Below are positions 13,056-23,344 of a DNA stretch of 64,000 nt, piece by piece. This stretch comes from Castor canadensis (lineage: Eukaryota > Chordata > Mammalia > Rodentia > Castoridae): positions 37,803,295-37,867,294 of the forward strand of contig NC_133389.1 of the NCBI RefSeq assembly GCF_047511655.1, written 5' to 3'. Every line of letters begins with the position of its first letter. The first letter of the stretch is position 1. A program made the position numbers and the translations under genes. The notes below the pieces were generated by a model that worked only from the letters and a program-made list of their open reading frames with translations, searched no databases and had not been told where the DNA came from.

Positions 13056-13064
13056 TTCATAACT

Positions 13065-13465
13065 ATTAAGGTTTGAATGTGGTTTGTTCTCCTGAAACTC
13101 ATGTTGGAGTTTAATCTTCATTATAATGTATTAAGATAGGGAAAACTTAATCCATTCATGGTGTTTAGAAGGGGAGGCCTTTGGGAAGTGATAAGAATCA
13201 GATATGGTCATCAGGTTGAAGCCCCCATGACTGAATACCAATGGCTCTATAAAAGGAGAGAAACCAAAGGGTACAAACACGCATGAGATCCTTGACTCTT
13301 GTCATATGATTCTGAGTTACCCCAGGACTCTGCCAGCAAGAAGGCCATCACCAGATATAGCCCTTTAACCTTGGACTAGAATCAAAGTAACCCTCTTTTC
13401 TTTATAACTTACCCTACTTGAGGTATTTTGTTATTAGCAACAAAAAACAGCCTAGGATACTGACT
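13065..13465 (+). mobile_element. MaLR solo LTR
   Basis: The element starts near 'ggtttgaatgtggtttgttc' and runs through 'tcatgttggagtttaatctt', 'ggtgtttagaaggggaggcc' and the TATA-like 'ctataaaagg' at 13247-13256. It ends with 'ttctttataacttaccctac' and 'gaggtattttgttattagca', the classic MST/ORR1-type MaLR 3' end. The same layout recurs at 15147-15505 and 58825-59245. It is a solo LTR with no internal sequence, and abuts the inverted MLT1 just upstream. Confidence 0.75.
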
Positions 13466-13469
13466 TCTG

Positions 13470-14565
13470 TCAGAAGTGACTGCCCGTCACTTTTGCTAAT
13501 GCTGAAATACATCAATAGACCCAGACCATGAAGATCATGAACACTGGGAGGCGTTGAAGTCTGTTTTAGAAGCAGCCTACCACAAAGGCACCGAATGTGT
13601 CTAAATCCTTCCAGATCATGCAGTGGCTTTGTGGTCTAGTAGACCTCCACTTCCTGCCTCTTTTCTCTCCATCCTGAGTGGTGCAATGAGGCAGGGGTGG
13701 TGGAGTTTGGACAAGTGGATTAGGAACGAGGGAAGCACAGTAGGGAAGGAAGGAGAATAGCGATCCATTTACCCAAATTTATTCTGGAAAAGAATTTAAA
13801 TGTTTCAATTAATCAAACATATAAAAATGAGAAGTGACTGCAGGTATGGACTTATTGCCACTAATCCCTAAACTGTTCCTAATGTTTTAAAGTATTTCCG
13901 TATAATACATCTGTTCAGTTCAAATTTATAATTGGGGTCTAGAAAGAAACAGTGCTGTTCAGAAAAGTGCTGAAATAGCCTGGCACTTTATACTCAGGAT
14001 TTTCTAAATGGGAGGAATGTTGTTTGGGCTGATTCTGGTCCAGAAATCATTGCTATCATGATCATCCACTGACAAATCCCCCACTGTGTCCCTCACTCGC
14101 TGGTGCTGCTCAGCTGCTCACCATCCCCTATGGAAGAAGAGAAAAAGCTGAGGAAACAGCATTCTGGGCCAGGAGAATGGGGCTTTCAAATCAGAGAGCT
14201 TTATGGGTGGTTAATTCTGATGACTCTAAACCCAAAGACCTTCCTCTCTCCCATCCACAATTCCCTCCATCCGAGCTTTGTTCATTATGTCCTCTCTTCC
14301 TGGACATTTATCTCTTCTTTCACAAACCAGGCTTGACCCAGGAAGTCTGAGGCACCTCCATATCATCTCCATATTCCTATCCTGTGGGGGTTTGGGGAAG
14401 GAGGACTGAAAATAAAAACATGTTATGTATAGGCCTTTTAGAAAGAAATGAAACAGAATGAGAACAAGAGATAAGTATGGATAACTGAGTTAGAAAGGAA
14501 GAGAAGTGCATAGTAGAAGGAGAGAATTATATACCCAGTACACTTTTTTTCTCTTCAAAATTAGG
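13470..14565. other. Unique non-coding sequence
   Basis: No gene or named repeat recognised. The frame at 14103-14336 (77 codons) has no known motif. Confidence 0.35.
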
Positions 14566-14570
14566 TTTTC

Positions 14571-14892
14571 CTGGACAGGCACTGTGGTTTCTTCCAGTAA
14601 TCCTAGCTACTCAGAAAGCAGAGATGGGAAGATCACAGTTAAAAGCAGCCAGGCAAAAAGTAAGTGAAACCCCATCTTAGTCAAAATCTGGGCATGGTGG
14701 TGATGCATTCCTGTGATCCCAGCTACACGAGAGGCATAGCTAGGAGGGTCATGGTCTAGGGCAACCCTGGGCAAAAACTTGAGACCCTACCTGATAAACA
14801 GCTAAAGTCAAAAAGGTGGACTGGTTGTGTGAGCCAAGTGGAAGCGCTAGGGAGCAAGCATGCACACACACACACACACACCCCAAAAAAAG
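14571..14892 (+). mobile_element. Trimeric SINE: B1-B1-ID
   Basis: Two B1-like (7SL-derived) units stand head to tail, followed by an ID part. The first unit (14571-14687) has 'agtaatcctagctactcag'. The second starts at 14688 with 'ctgggcatggtggtg' and has 'gtgatcccagctacacgag'. The ID part runs from about 14816. The tail has become a (CA)10 microsatellite (14863-14880) and then an A-rich end. The copy at 45973-46307 has the same joint between units, so the arrangement looks like a defined subfamily. Non-coding. Confidence 0.8.
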
Positions 14893-15146
14893 AAAACCAA
14901 TAATAGGTTTTCTCATTTAGGGAAACAAGAAAATGGAGGCTCAAAGACATGAAGAAGCTTGCCCCAGGAAACATATTGGCAATTCAGAACACAATCCTAG
15001 AACTGCCTAACCATGTGTGTGGCATAGGACTGACCACACACCGGACAAAGTGGATGGCCTTCCTTATGAGAGGTGGTGGGAAAAATTCTCCTTCTTCTTC
15101 CCTCTTACAAATTATGCACATGCATAGATACATAATGCTATATAAG

Positions 15147-15505
15147 AAGGGTCCCTAAAGGGAAATGTGCTGAAAGCTTGGTCTCCATCCTGTAGTAATA
15201 TTGAGAGGTGGTAGAACCTTTAGGACATAGGGCCTAGTGTAAAGAAGTCACATTATTGGGAACATATCCTTGAAGGATATATTGGGGACCCAACCCCTTC
15301 CCCTCTCTTTCTTTGTATCCTAGCTACCATGAGGTAAACAAGCTTTCTCTGCCACATGCTTCCACCCTAATATACTATACCATTATAGGACCAAAGCAAT
15401 AGAGCCAAGCAATCATGGTCTGACCATGAGCCAAAAAAATCTTTCTTCATTATAAATTGATTATCTCAGGTATTTTATCATAGTGTTGGAAAGCGCACTG
15501 ACACA
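15147..15505 (+). mobile_element. MaLR solo LTR (ORR1/MT-like)
   Basis: The 3' half is diagnostic: 'gagccaaaaaaatctttc', 'ttcattataaattgattatc', 'tcaggtattttatcatagtg', then 'aagcgcactgacacaa', the usual MaLR end. The 5' part carries 'gaacctttaggacataggg'. It has no internal region. Flanking it on the right (15510-15540) is a short TATG/CATA simple repeat. Confidence 0.65.
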
Positions 15506-15964
15506 AATAGATACATACACATGTGTATGTATGTATGTATTCTTGTTTCAGTTGCTCAGACTATTTTTATCACTAGTTATCACTTATCACTCTAGGAGGC
15601 CATTTCCAGAAGAAGAATGCTGGAGTATGTCATCAGGAAAGCCTTGTAGGTGAGTGTAGGTGATTATCACGACCCTTAGTACAGCTCAGGCCCACCAGCA
15701 CTCAGCCACAACTATGATGTCAGAGGTTCCCCAGACCAAAAATGTGAACTGAGTGTGAGTTTTTGAGGGTCACTGAAGTCCCAGAAAAGGCTTTCAAATT
15801 CAAGGGAGGGAATCCCTAGGAAAACTATCACCTGCCTTCTACTGGAGCCTCATGAGACAATTAAGTGATGAGAATAAAACTATCTGAAGGGTAGTCTTTC
15901 CTGATGATGTTTTTCGTTCTGTTTTGTTTTGTCAAAAAGAAATAAGCAAGGAGCAGAAGTCAAT

Positions 15965-16500
15965 TATAACCAGTGTGGTAGAAAGAAAAGTGTTCACTGG
16001 CAAAGATGTCCATGTTCAAATCCCAAGAAGCTGTGAATATGCTCTCTTACATGGCAAGGAGGGATTGAGATTTCTGATGGACATAAAAATGTTGCTAACC
16101 AACTGACATGAAAATGGGGACGTTAATCCAGCATTATGTAGGTGGGCCTGATGTAGTTACAGTGGTCTTGAGAAGACGGAAGAAGGAAATCACAGTGTGG
16201 GTGCCAGAGAGATGAGATTTGAGAAAGACTCAGCCAGCTGCAACAGCTATGAAGATCAAAGGGACCATAAGCCAAGGGCTGTGGGCTGCCTCCAGAACCC
16301 TGGAAAGTCCACAAAGGACAAGGGCTCACCCCTAGAACTTCTAGAAAGAATATAGCTCACCAACACCCTGATTGTAGCAGCCTAGTGATATTACATCTAA
16401 TTTCTAACCTCCAGAATTATATTTTTGTGCTATTTTAAGCCACAAAGCTTGTGGCAGTTTGTGACAGCAACAATAAGAAACAAATAGGAAGTAGTATATA
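15965..16500 (+). mobile_element. MLT1-type MaLR LTR
   Basis: A nearly full-length, diverged MLT1 LTR: 'gtccatgttcaaatcccaag', 'aagctgtgaatatgctctc', 'ttacatggcaaggaggga', 'caggtgggcctgatgtag'-like text, 'ctaacctccagaattata', ending 'ctattttaagccacaaagct' and 'acaataagaaacaaata'. The frame at 15924-16106 lies partly in it and is not a gene. Confidence 0.75.
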
Positions 16501-16713
16501 GTTGTCTAAGTCCAGAAAGAAAAGTCTATGGAATTCCTCATATGATGTTGAGCTAGGAGGAGCCAAGGGCATATCCAGATCCTACAGGGCTTTGTAATAA
16601 GGATGAGAAAATGAGCTGGCTCATTTTACTTCTCAGTAGTCAAGGGTTGCAGTGAGGCCCCAGTCATAACCAGATGGCTCTGAGCCCCTTCTTAGAAACC
16701 TCTAGAGTCATCA

Positions 16714-16732
16714 ATTAAAAAAAAAAAAAAAA
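16714..16732. repeat. Poly-A tract
   Basis: A run of about 18 A residues in otherwise unique sequence, with no SINE body recognisable upstream. Confidence 0.8.
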
Positions 16733-16870
16733 GATGCAGTAATCACTAGCCAGGGACAGCCAACTAGAGAATTCAGCTTCTCTGACCTCTTCACAATCCA
16801 TGCTGTTTTCCCTGCAGTGATTGAGAGTTGAATCCTTTAAAGAAAGAGGACCTTGTGAGTTGTTTCATGG

Positions 16871-16911
16871 ATGGAAGGAAGGAAGGAAGGAAGGAAGGAA
16901 GGAAGGAAGAA
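16871..16911 (+). repeat. (GGAA)n microsatellite
   Basis: About ten consecutive GGAA/GAAG units. GGAA repeats are clustered ETS-factor core sites. The plus frame at 16828-17115 translates the repeat as KEGR units and is not a gene. Confidence 0.95.
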
Positions 16912-16914
16912 GAT

Positions 16915-17695
16915 ATCTACTGTTTCCCCCTAAGCCAGAACTGTCAGAAATCTAGGCTGGAGAAACAGGTGTTAGCAACAGGGGAGAAGCAGAATCCTGG
17001 TGGTGCCCTGAGGCAGACAGGGATAGAGAAAAGGCTTTGGAAGGTCATGAGAAAGTTGCTGGGCCTTATGAGGAGCCCTCATTCAGCAAATGTTCTTCTT
17101 ATGATAATTGCATAATAAGAAGGAATGTTTCTTTGAGGCAGGTTATAAGATTACCTCTATATTTAAAAAAAGGCTGTACACAGTATTCTTTCTAACTGAA
17201 TATTTTATCTGTTTATTCCATAATCATGTTGACATGGTAGGACAGGTGGTGTTTCTCTCCACCACTTTGTAAACTTTAAAACATTGATGTAAAACACATC
17301 CTTAGATTTGGGGGATGAGTAGCTCAAAGGACAAGACAGTACAGACCAGATAAAGAAGATACATCTGGGGTAGGAGGCCACTGGTCTCAGAATACCTGGG
17401 AGAGAGCCCCTGTGACCTCAGCCGGGAGACAAAGAGCCCAGAAAGACTAATCTGCCATCTCCAGACATCACAGCTGGCCACTGACCTGAACCCTGCTCCA
17501 GACTTTCAGCTTGTTCCCGCCACTACCCTGCTTTAAGGTTTCCTAACTGTCTTGTGCTTAGTTGAGTGGGAAACAGGTCTGTAGGGGGAACCAGCCACTT
17601 GGCAGTGTTCCTATCCACCAGAGGCTAAGAGCTGCACCCTGGCAAGGTGCAGCCATTCTGCCCTCTTCTAGTTCCAAAGAAAAGAAAAAATCCTG
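16915..17695. other. Unique non-coding sequence
   Basis: Nothing recognised as a gene or a named repeat. Confidence 0.35.
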
Positions 17696-17699
17696 ATTG

Positions 17700-17965
17700 T
17701 AAACATCACTTTAAAAGCATGCTATCTACCAGCCAGCTCAGCTGCAATACATCAGCCTGAATTGTACTCATTTATGGTGAAGCATTTTATATTAATGTTT
17801 TCATTGCTTATCATAGACACTGGCTTTAAAGTGCTTAAGCCAGCTGTAGTGAGTTATTTATTAAGCTTTTTTTTCCAAGTTGCCTTTTCCTTAAATAAAG
17901 TGTTTGTTTTACTTTCATAGATTTAAGACTCTCTTTTGTCTCCTGCCCATCACTTGTGATGGCTG
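17700..17965. promoter_or_regulatory. Candidate conserved non-coding element
   Basis: A repeat-free, AT-rich block with homeodomain-like and TAAT-type sites ('tatattaatgttttcattg', 'gttatttattaagc') and E-box text 'ccagctgtag'. No frame is open across it. The texture resembles vertebrate conserved non-coding elements, but I cannot see conservation from one sequence. Low confidence. Confidence 0.25.
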
Positions 17966-17969
17966 ATGT

Positions 17970-18750
17970 GCCTATGCCCCTTTTTCTTCAGAATATACTC
18001 AGTACCATCAGAAGCTAGGTAAACTGGGGCCAGTGATGTCAATGGAAGAACAAGGTCCTAATAAGCCAGAGTACAATCTTAGCAGAGCCACTTAGCTTCC
18101 CTACTTCCATATCTTCCTCTGTCACACAAGTTTTGGATTATGCCTCCACTGTAATAATGAGGATCTTCCATGATGTAGACCAACTTGACCTCTGGGCTAT
18201 AGTCTCCCTGTTCCATGTTCTTCTCCTGCCCTTCTGACCACTTTTCATTAACTCCATCTTCCTCTTCTACAAATGGGGGTGGCCTCAGGCTTGTAAAGTC
18301 CTCTGTACAGTAAGACACCCCCTTTCCTTCACGCACTGAGCGCCCAGAAAACCAACAGCAAGACAGAAAGCTGGAGCGATTGTCTCTAGAGAATCAAATT
18401 CTCTAGACAGTTGACTAACAAAATTTTCAGGATCCAATCACTCTGTAGTGAAGGCCATCAAGTAACAAACCCTAGCTATACAATAGAATTTCAGTTAGCA
18501 ACATGGTTCCTCATTTTGAAATATGTACAGAGAGTCATAAATCAACAGAGGTTTAAGAGGAGCTCTAACAAAAACCAAAGCAAAACAGAAGTGGAAACAA
18601 AGGAACTCAGGAAATAATGAAGGAAGTAAAAGAATCCTTTTAAAAAAAAAAAAACTATAGTTAGAATCACTGGAAAGAAGTAACATAGGTATTCATGCAA
18701 CAAGTACAGAAAGCTATTGTAAAAGAACAATCAGAAAAACTTCTTTTGCA
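17970..18750. other. Unique non-coding sequence
   Basis: No gene or named repeat recognised. An A-run sits at 18640-18654. It ends against the inverted L1 tail. Confidence 0.35.
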
Positions 18751-18754
18751 TTTT

Positions 18755-19640
18755 TTTCTTTTTTATTATACTGGAGGTACATTGTGCCATTTTCAAAAGT
18801 TCTTACAACACATCAAATATATCACACTTAAATTCTCCCTCTCCATCATTCTCCTTTATCCCTCCTCCCCCTTATTCCTGGAACAGTTTCAGCAGACTTC
18901 ATTTTTCTATTTGCATACATGTTTACACAGTATTTGCACCATATTCACCCCCCCACACACTTTCCCCACTTCCTTCCCCATCTCATTGGTACCAACTTCC
19001 CCAGTCAGGCCCTGTTCCACCCTCCTGTTCTCTGATCTGATTTTGTAAAAAAAAAAAAAAAAAATGACATTTTTGCTTAAGATAGCTACATAGGGAGTTT
19101 CCTCTTGACATTTATATATATACATATATATATATATTAACCTGAATTGGTTCATCTCCTCTATTTTTCTTCTTTCTACCTTAGTCCCCTACTTATGGTG
19201 GTTTCAACAGATTTAAAAATTCTATATTCATTCTTGAATAGAGAGTACATCAACCATACTCACCTTCTTTTATTCTCCTTCTCTGATATGTGAACTTCCC
19301 TCAGTGTGATCTGTTTTTCATAATATTGCTACATTTGTATTGTTTCTATATTTCCACATATGAGAAAAAACATGCAGCTTTTGGCCTTTTGAATCTGATT
19401 AACTTCACTTAAGATGCTGTTCTCCAGTTCTATCCATTTACCTGCAAATGAAAAAATTCCATTCTTCTTTGTGGCTGAATAAAATTCCATGTATATAAAC
19501 ACCACATTTTCTTAATCCACTTATCAGTAATGGGGCATCTCAGCTGTTTCCATAGCTTAGCTATTGTGAATAATGCTGTAATAAACATGGGTGTGCAGGT
19601 GCCTTTATTATAAACTAACTTAATTCCTTTGAATATAACC
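18755..19640 (-). mobile_element. 5'-truncated L1, inverted, older
   Basis: On the minus strand this is the ORF2 C-terminal end plus 3' UTR of an L1. The plus strand begins with the inverted A tail (T-rich, 18752-18768) and a pyrimidine-rich 3' UTR. It then shows 'ttctccagttctatccattt', 'gaataaaattccatgtatat', 'ccacattttcttaatccac', 'gtttccatagcttagctatt' and 'gtaataaacatgggtgtgc', all reverse complements of ORF2 C-terminal codons. Stops and indels make it non-coding, and it is clearly more diverged than the L1 to its right. It ends near 19640, where a plus-strand L1 starts at once, so the two 5' ends meet head to head. Confidence 0.85.
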
Positions 19641-19642
19641 TA

Positions 19643-22218
19643 TACTCAAATAAATTAGAAAATCTTAAAGAAATGGACAGATTTCTAGACACATATGATC
19701 ATCCAACCCTGAACCTAGAGGAAAATAATCACCTGAATAGATCTATAACACAAAATGAAATTGAAGCAGCAATCAAGAGTCTCCCCAAAAACAAAAGTCC
19801 AGGACCTGATGGATTCTCTGCTGAATTCTATCAGACCTTTAAAGAAGAACTGATACCAAACCTCCTTAAACTCTTCCATGAAATAGAAAGGGAAGGAAAA
19901 CTGCCAAACACATTTTATGAAGCCAGTATTACACTTATCCCAAACCCAGGCAAAGAAACCTCCAAAAAGGAGAACTATAGGCCAATCTCCTTAATGAACA
20001 TTGACGCAAAAATCCTCAACAAAATAATGGCAAACCGAATTCAACAACACATCAAAAAGATCATTCACCACGACCAAGTAGGCTTCATCCCAGGAATGCA
20101 GGGGTGGTTCAACATACGAAAATCAATAAACATAATAAACCACATTAACAGAAGCAAAGACAAAAACCACTTGATCGTCTCAATAGATGCAGAAAAAGCC
20201 TTTGATAAGATCCAACACCATTTCATGATAAAAGCTCTAAGAAAACTAGGAATAGAAGGAAAGTACCTCAACATTATAAAAGCTATATATGACAAACCTA
20301 CAGCTAGCATTATACTTAATGGAGAAAAACTGAAACCATTCCCTCTAAAATGAGGAACCAAACAAGGATGCCCACTATCCCCACTCCTATTCAACATAGT
20401 ACTGGAATTCCTAGCCAGAGCAATTAGGCAAGAAGAAGGAATAAAAGGAATACAAACAGTAGGTAAAGAAACTGTCAAAATATCCCTATTTGCAGATGAC
20501 ATGATCCTATACCTTAAAGACCCAAAAAACTCTACTCAGAAGCTTCTAGACATCATCAATAGCTACAGCAAGGTAGCAGGATATAAAATCAACATACAAA
20601 AATCATTAGCACTTCTATACACTAACAATGAGCAAACTGAAAAAGAATGTGTGAAAACAATTCCATTTACAATAGCCTCAAAAAAAATCAAATACCTAGG
20701 TGTAAACCTAACAAAAGATGTGAAGGACCTCTACAAGGAAAACTATAAACTTCTGAAGAAAGAGATTGAGGAAGACTATAGAAAGTGGAGAGATCTCCCA
20801 TGCTCATGGATTGGTAGAATCAACATAGTAAAAATGTCTATACTCCCAACAGTAATCTACATGTTTAATGCAATTCCCATCAAAATTCCAATGACATTCA
20901 TTAAAGAAATTGAAAAATCTACCGTGAAATTTATATGGAAACACAAGAGGCCACAAATAGCCAAAGCAATACTCAGTCAAAAGAACAATGCTGGAGGTAT
21001 CACAATACCTGACTTCAAACTATATTACAAAGCAATAGCAATAAAAACAGCATGGTACTGGCACAAAAACAGACATGAAGACCAGTGGAACAGAATAGAG
21101 GACCCAGATATGAAGCCACACAACTATAACCAACTTGTCTTTGACAAAGGCACTAAAAATATACGATGGAGAAAAAGCAGCCTCTTCAACAAAAACCGCT
21201 GGGAAAACTGGTTAGCAGTCTGCAAAAAACTGAAACTAGATCCATGTATATCACCCTATACCAATATTAACTCAAAATGGATCAAGGATCTTAATATCAG
21301 ACCACAAACTCTAAAGTTGGTACAGGAAAGAGTAGGAACTACTCTGGAGTTAGTAGGTGTAGGTAAGAACTTTCTCAATGGAACCCCAGCAGCACAGCAA
21401 CTAAGAGATAGCATAGATAAATGGGACTTCATAAAACTTAAAAGCTTCTGCTCAACAAAAGAAATGGTCTCTAAACTGAAGAGAACATCTCAGAGTGGGG
21501 GATAATATTTGCCAGCTACACATCAGACAAAGGACTGATAACCAGAATATATAGGGAACTTAAAAAACTAAATTCTCCCAAAACTAATGAACCAATAAAG
21601 AAATGGGCAAGTGAACTAAACAGAACTTTCTCAAAAGAAGAAATTCAAATGGCCAGAAAACACATGAAAAAATGCTCACCATTTCTAGCAATAAAGGAAA
21701 TGCAAATTAAAACCACACTAAGATTCCACCTCACCCTTGTTAGAATAGCCATCAATAGCAACACCACTAACAACAGGTGTTGGCAAGGATGCGGGGAAAA
21801 AGGAACCCTCTTACACTGTTGGTGGGAATGTAAACTAGTACAACCACTCTGGAAAAAAATTTGGAGGCTACTTAAAAAGCTAGACATTGATCTACCATTT
21901 GATCCAGCAATACCACTCTTGGGGATATACCCAAAAGACTGTGACACAGGTTACTCCAGAGGCACCTGGACACCCATGTTTATTGTGGCACTCTTCACAA
22001 TAGCCTAGTTATGGAAACAGCCAAGATGCCCCACCACCGATGAATGGATTAAGAAAATGTGGCATCTATACACAATGGAATTTTATGCAGCCGTGAAGAA
22101 GAACGAAATGTTATCATTCTCTGGTAAATGGGTGGAATTGGAGAACATCATTCTGAGTGAGGTTAGCCTGGCTCAAAAGACCAAAAATAGTACGTTCTCC
22201 CTCATATGCAGACATTAG
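19643..22218 (+). pseudogene. LINE-1 ORF2 fragment (RT to C-terminus), broken
   Basis: Encodes the reverse transcriptase and C-terminal part of L1 ORF2p, which nicks and copies L1 RNA at the target site; the N-terminal endonuclease is missing. Reading opens at the truncation point (codons for [11 protein letters not shown]). Visible RT motifs: SPGPDGF near 19800, [11 protein letters not shown] with the first catalytic Asp at 20186-20188, [14 protein letters not shown] after 20354, and FADDM at 20489-20503. The C-terminal zinc-knuckle-like motif C-x3-C-x7-H-x4-C (CWQGC...HCWWEC) is intact at about 21778-21831. Three lesions break it: a TGA at 20351-20353 (codon before GTKQG), a 1-base deletion near 21490 that shifts frame, and a TAG at 22006-22008. 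It cannot make active enzyme. Confidence 0.95.
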
Positions 22219-22700
22219 ATCAAGGGCAAACACAACAAGGTGATTGGACTTTGATCACAAGATAAAAGCAAGAGCACACAATTGAGATATGAGGATAGGT
22301 AAGACACCTAAAAAATTAGCTAGCATTTGTTGTCTTCAACACAGAGAAACTAAAGCAGATACCTTAAAAGCAACTGAGCCAATAGGAGAAGGGGACCAGG
22401 AACTAGAGAAAAGGTTAGATCAAAAAGAACTAACCCAGAAGGTAACACACATGCACAGGAAATTAATGTGAGTCAACTCCCTGTATAGCTATCCTTATCT
22501 CAACCAGCAAAAACACTTGTTCCTTCCTATTATTTCTTATACTCTCTCTTCAACAAAATTAGAGATAAGGGCAAAATAGTTTCTGCCGGGTATGGAGAGG
22601 TTGGGGGAGAGAGGGAGGGGGTGGAGTGGGTGGTAAGGGGGGGGGCAGGGGGGAGAAATAACCCAAGCATTGTATGCACATATGAATAATAAAACAATAA
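22219..22700 (+). other. L1 3' UTR with G-rich tract
   Basis: Downstream of the ORF2 stop. The segment 22600-22655 is a purine, mostly G, tract with runs of four to nine G, followed by 'aataacccaagcattgtatg' and an A-rich tail with an AATAAA-like end (aataataaaac). L1 3' UTRs of several mammals carry such a polypurine tract, which can form G-quadruplexes. The frame at 22289-22471 lies in this UTR and is not a gene. Confidence 0.8.
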
Positions 22701-22964
22701 AAAATTAAAAGAAATATGAAGGTAAATGCCAGCAAGAAGATCTCAAAAAGTTGAAAATGCTGTTTGTGGAGAGTAAGATACAGGGATGAGGAAAGGTGAG
22801 CAGAAAACTGCTAGATTTTTCCTAAATTTTATTGGAAATTTCAGTTTTGTAATCATGTACATGGACTAGTTTGACAATAACTCAGGTATATAAAATTAAA
22901 GACATATGCATAGCTGTGAATTATTTAAAAAAAAAACAGAGTTCACTATGAGCAGATATACAAA

Positions 22965-23320
22965 AGCAGACATGGTCCCTGCCCTCTTGGAACCCTCTAT
23001 ACATGGCACTCTGTCTCTTACCCTTGTCTTTTTGGAAAATGCAGACACATTTGTCAAGATTCCTTTCAAGCCTTACTTAACTCTCCTGCTCAAACTTCTC
23101 CTAGGTTCCACTGTTCTTTGCATGGCTCCAGTGTGGCAATTGTCTCATCATATTAGACCAATTTGTTTGCAGAATTGTCATTCAACTAGTCCATAAGTCT
23201 CTGAAAGCAAGAACCTCATTTTACCTTTGGTATGTTCTTAGTGCCTAGTACAGTGTCTAACTCTGTGCCAAAGCCCATCTAAGTGTTAATCAAACAAATG
23301 CATGCACGAGTGCATATATA
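22965..23320 (+). mobile_element. L2 3'-end remnant
   Basis: Diverged L2 order: 'aaacttctcctaggttccac' region, then 'agtctctgaaagcaagaacc', 'tggtatgttcttagtgccta', and a degenerate AATAAATG-like tail ('aatcaaacaaatgcatg'). Non-coding; the 22906-23196 frame is a chance frame. Confidence 0.5.
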
Positions 23321-23344
23321 GGTGATGCATGGAGGGTGACTGTG

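Larger units (their letters stand above)
19641..22705 (+). mobile_element. 5'-truncated L1, relatively young
   Basis: About 3.1 kb of LINE-1: the ORF2 reverse transcriptase to C-terminus (19643-22218) followed by a 3' UTR (22219 to about 22690) and an A-rich end. The 5' UTR, ORF1 and endonuclease domain are absent, the usual result of incomplete target-primed reverse transcription. The 3' UTR contains a G-rich tract at about 22600-22655, shared with the inverted copy at 30861-31828. A convincing target-site duplication was not found; 'taaaagaa' occurs at 18720-18727 and 22706-22713, outside the whole head-to-head pair, but is too short to trust. Confidence 0.95.

Noticed and set aside
16871..16911. 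GGAA array considered as a CRISPR-like or protein repeat.
   Set aside because: Plain tetranucleotide microsatellite with no spacers; CRISPR is not expected in a mammalian genome.
20065..20502. 145-codon minus frame opposite L1 ORF2.
   Set aside because: Antisense shadow of the reverse transcriptase frame, with no independent support.
18755..22705. Twin-priming (5' inversion) of a single L1 as the explanation of the head-to-head pair.
   Set aside because: Twin priming inverts a 5' segment that precedes the 3' part, but here both arms contain the ORF2 end and 3' UTR, and they differ in age, so two elements are needed.
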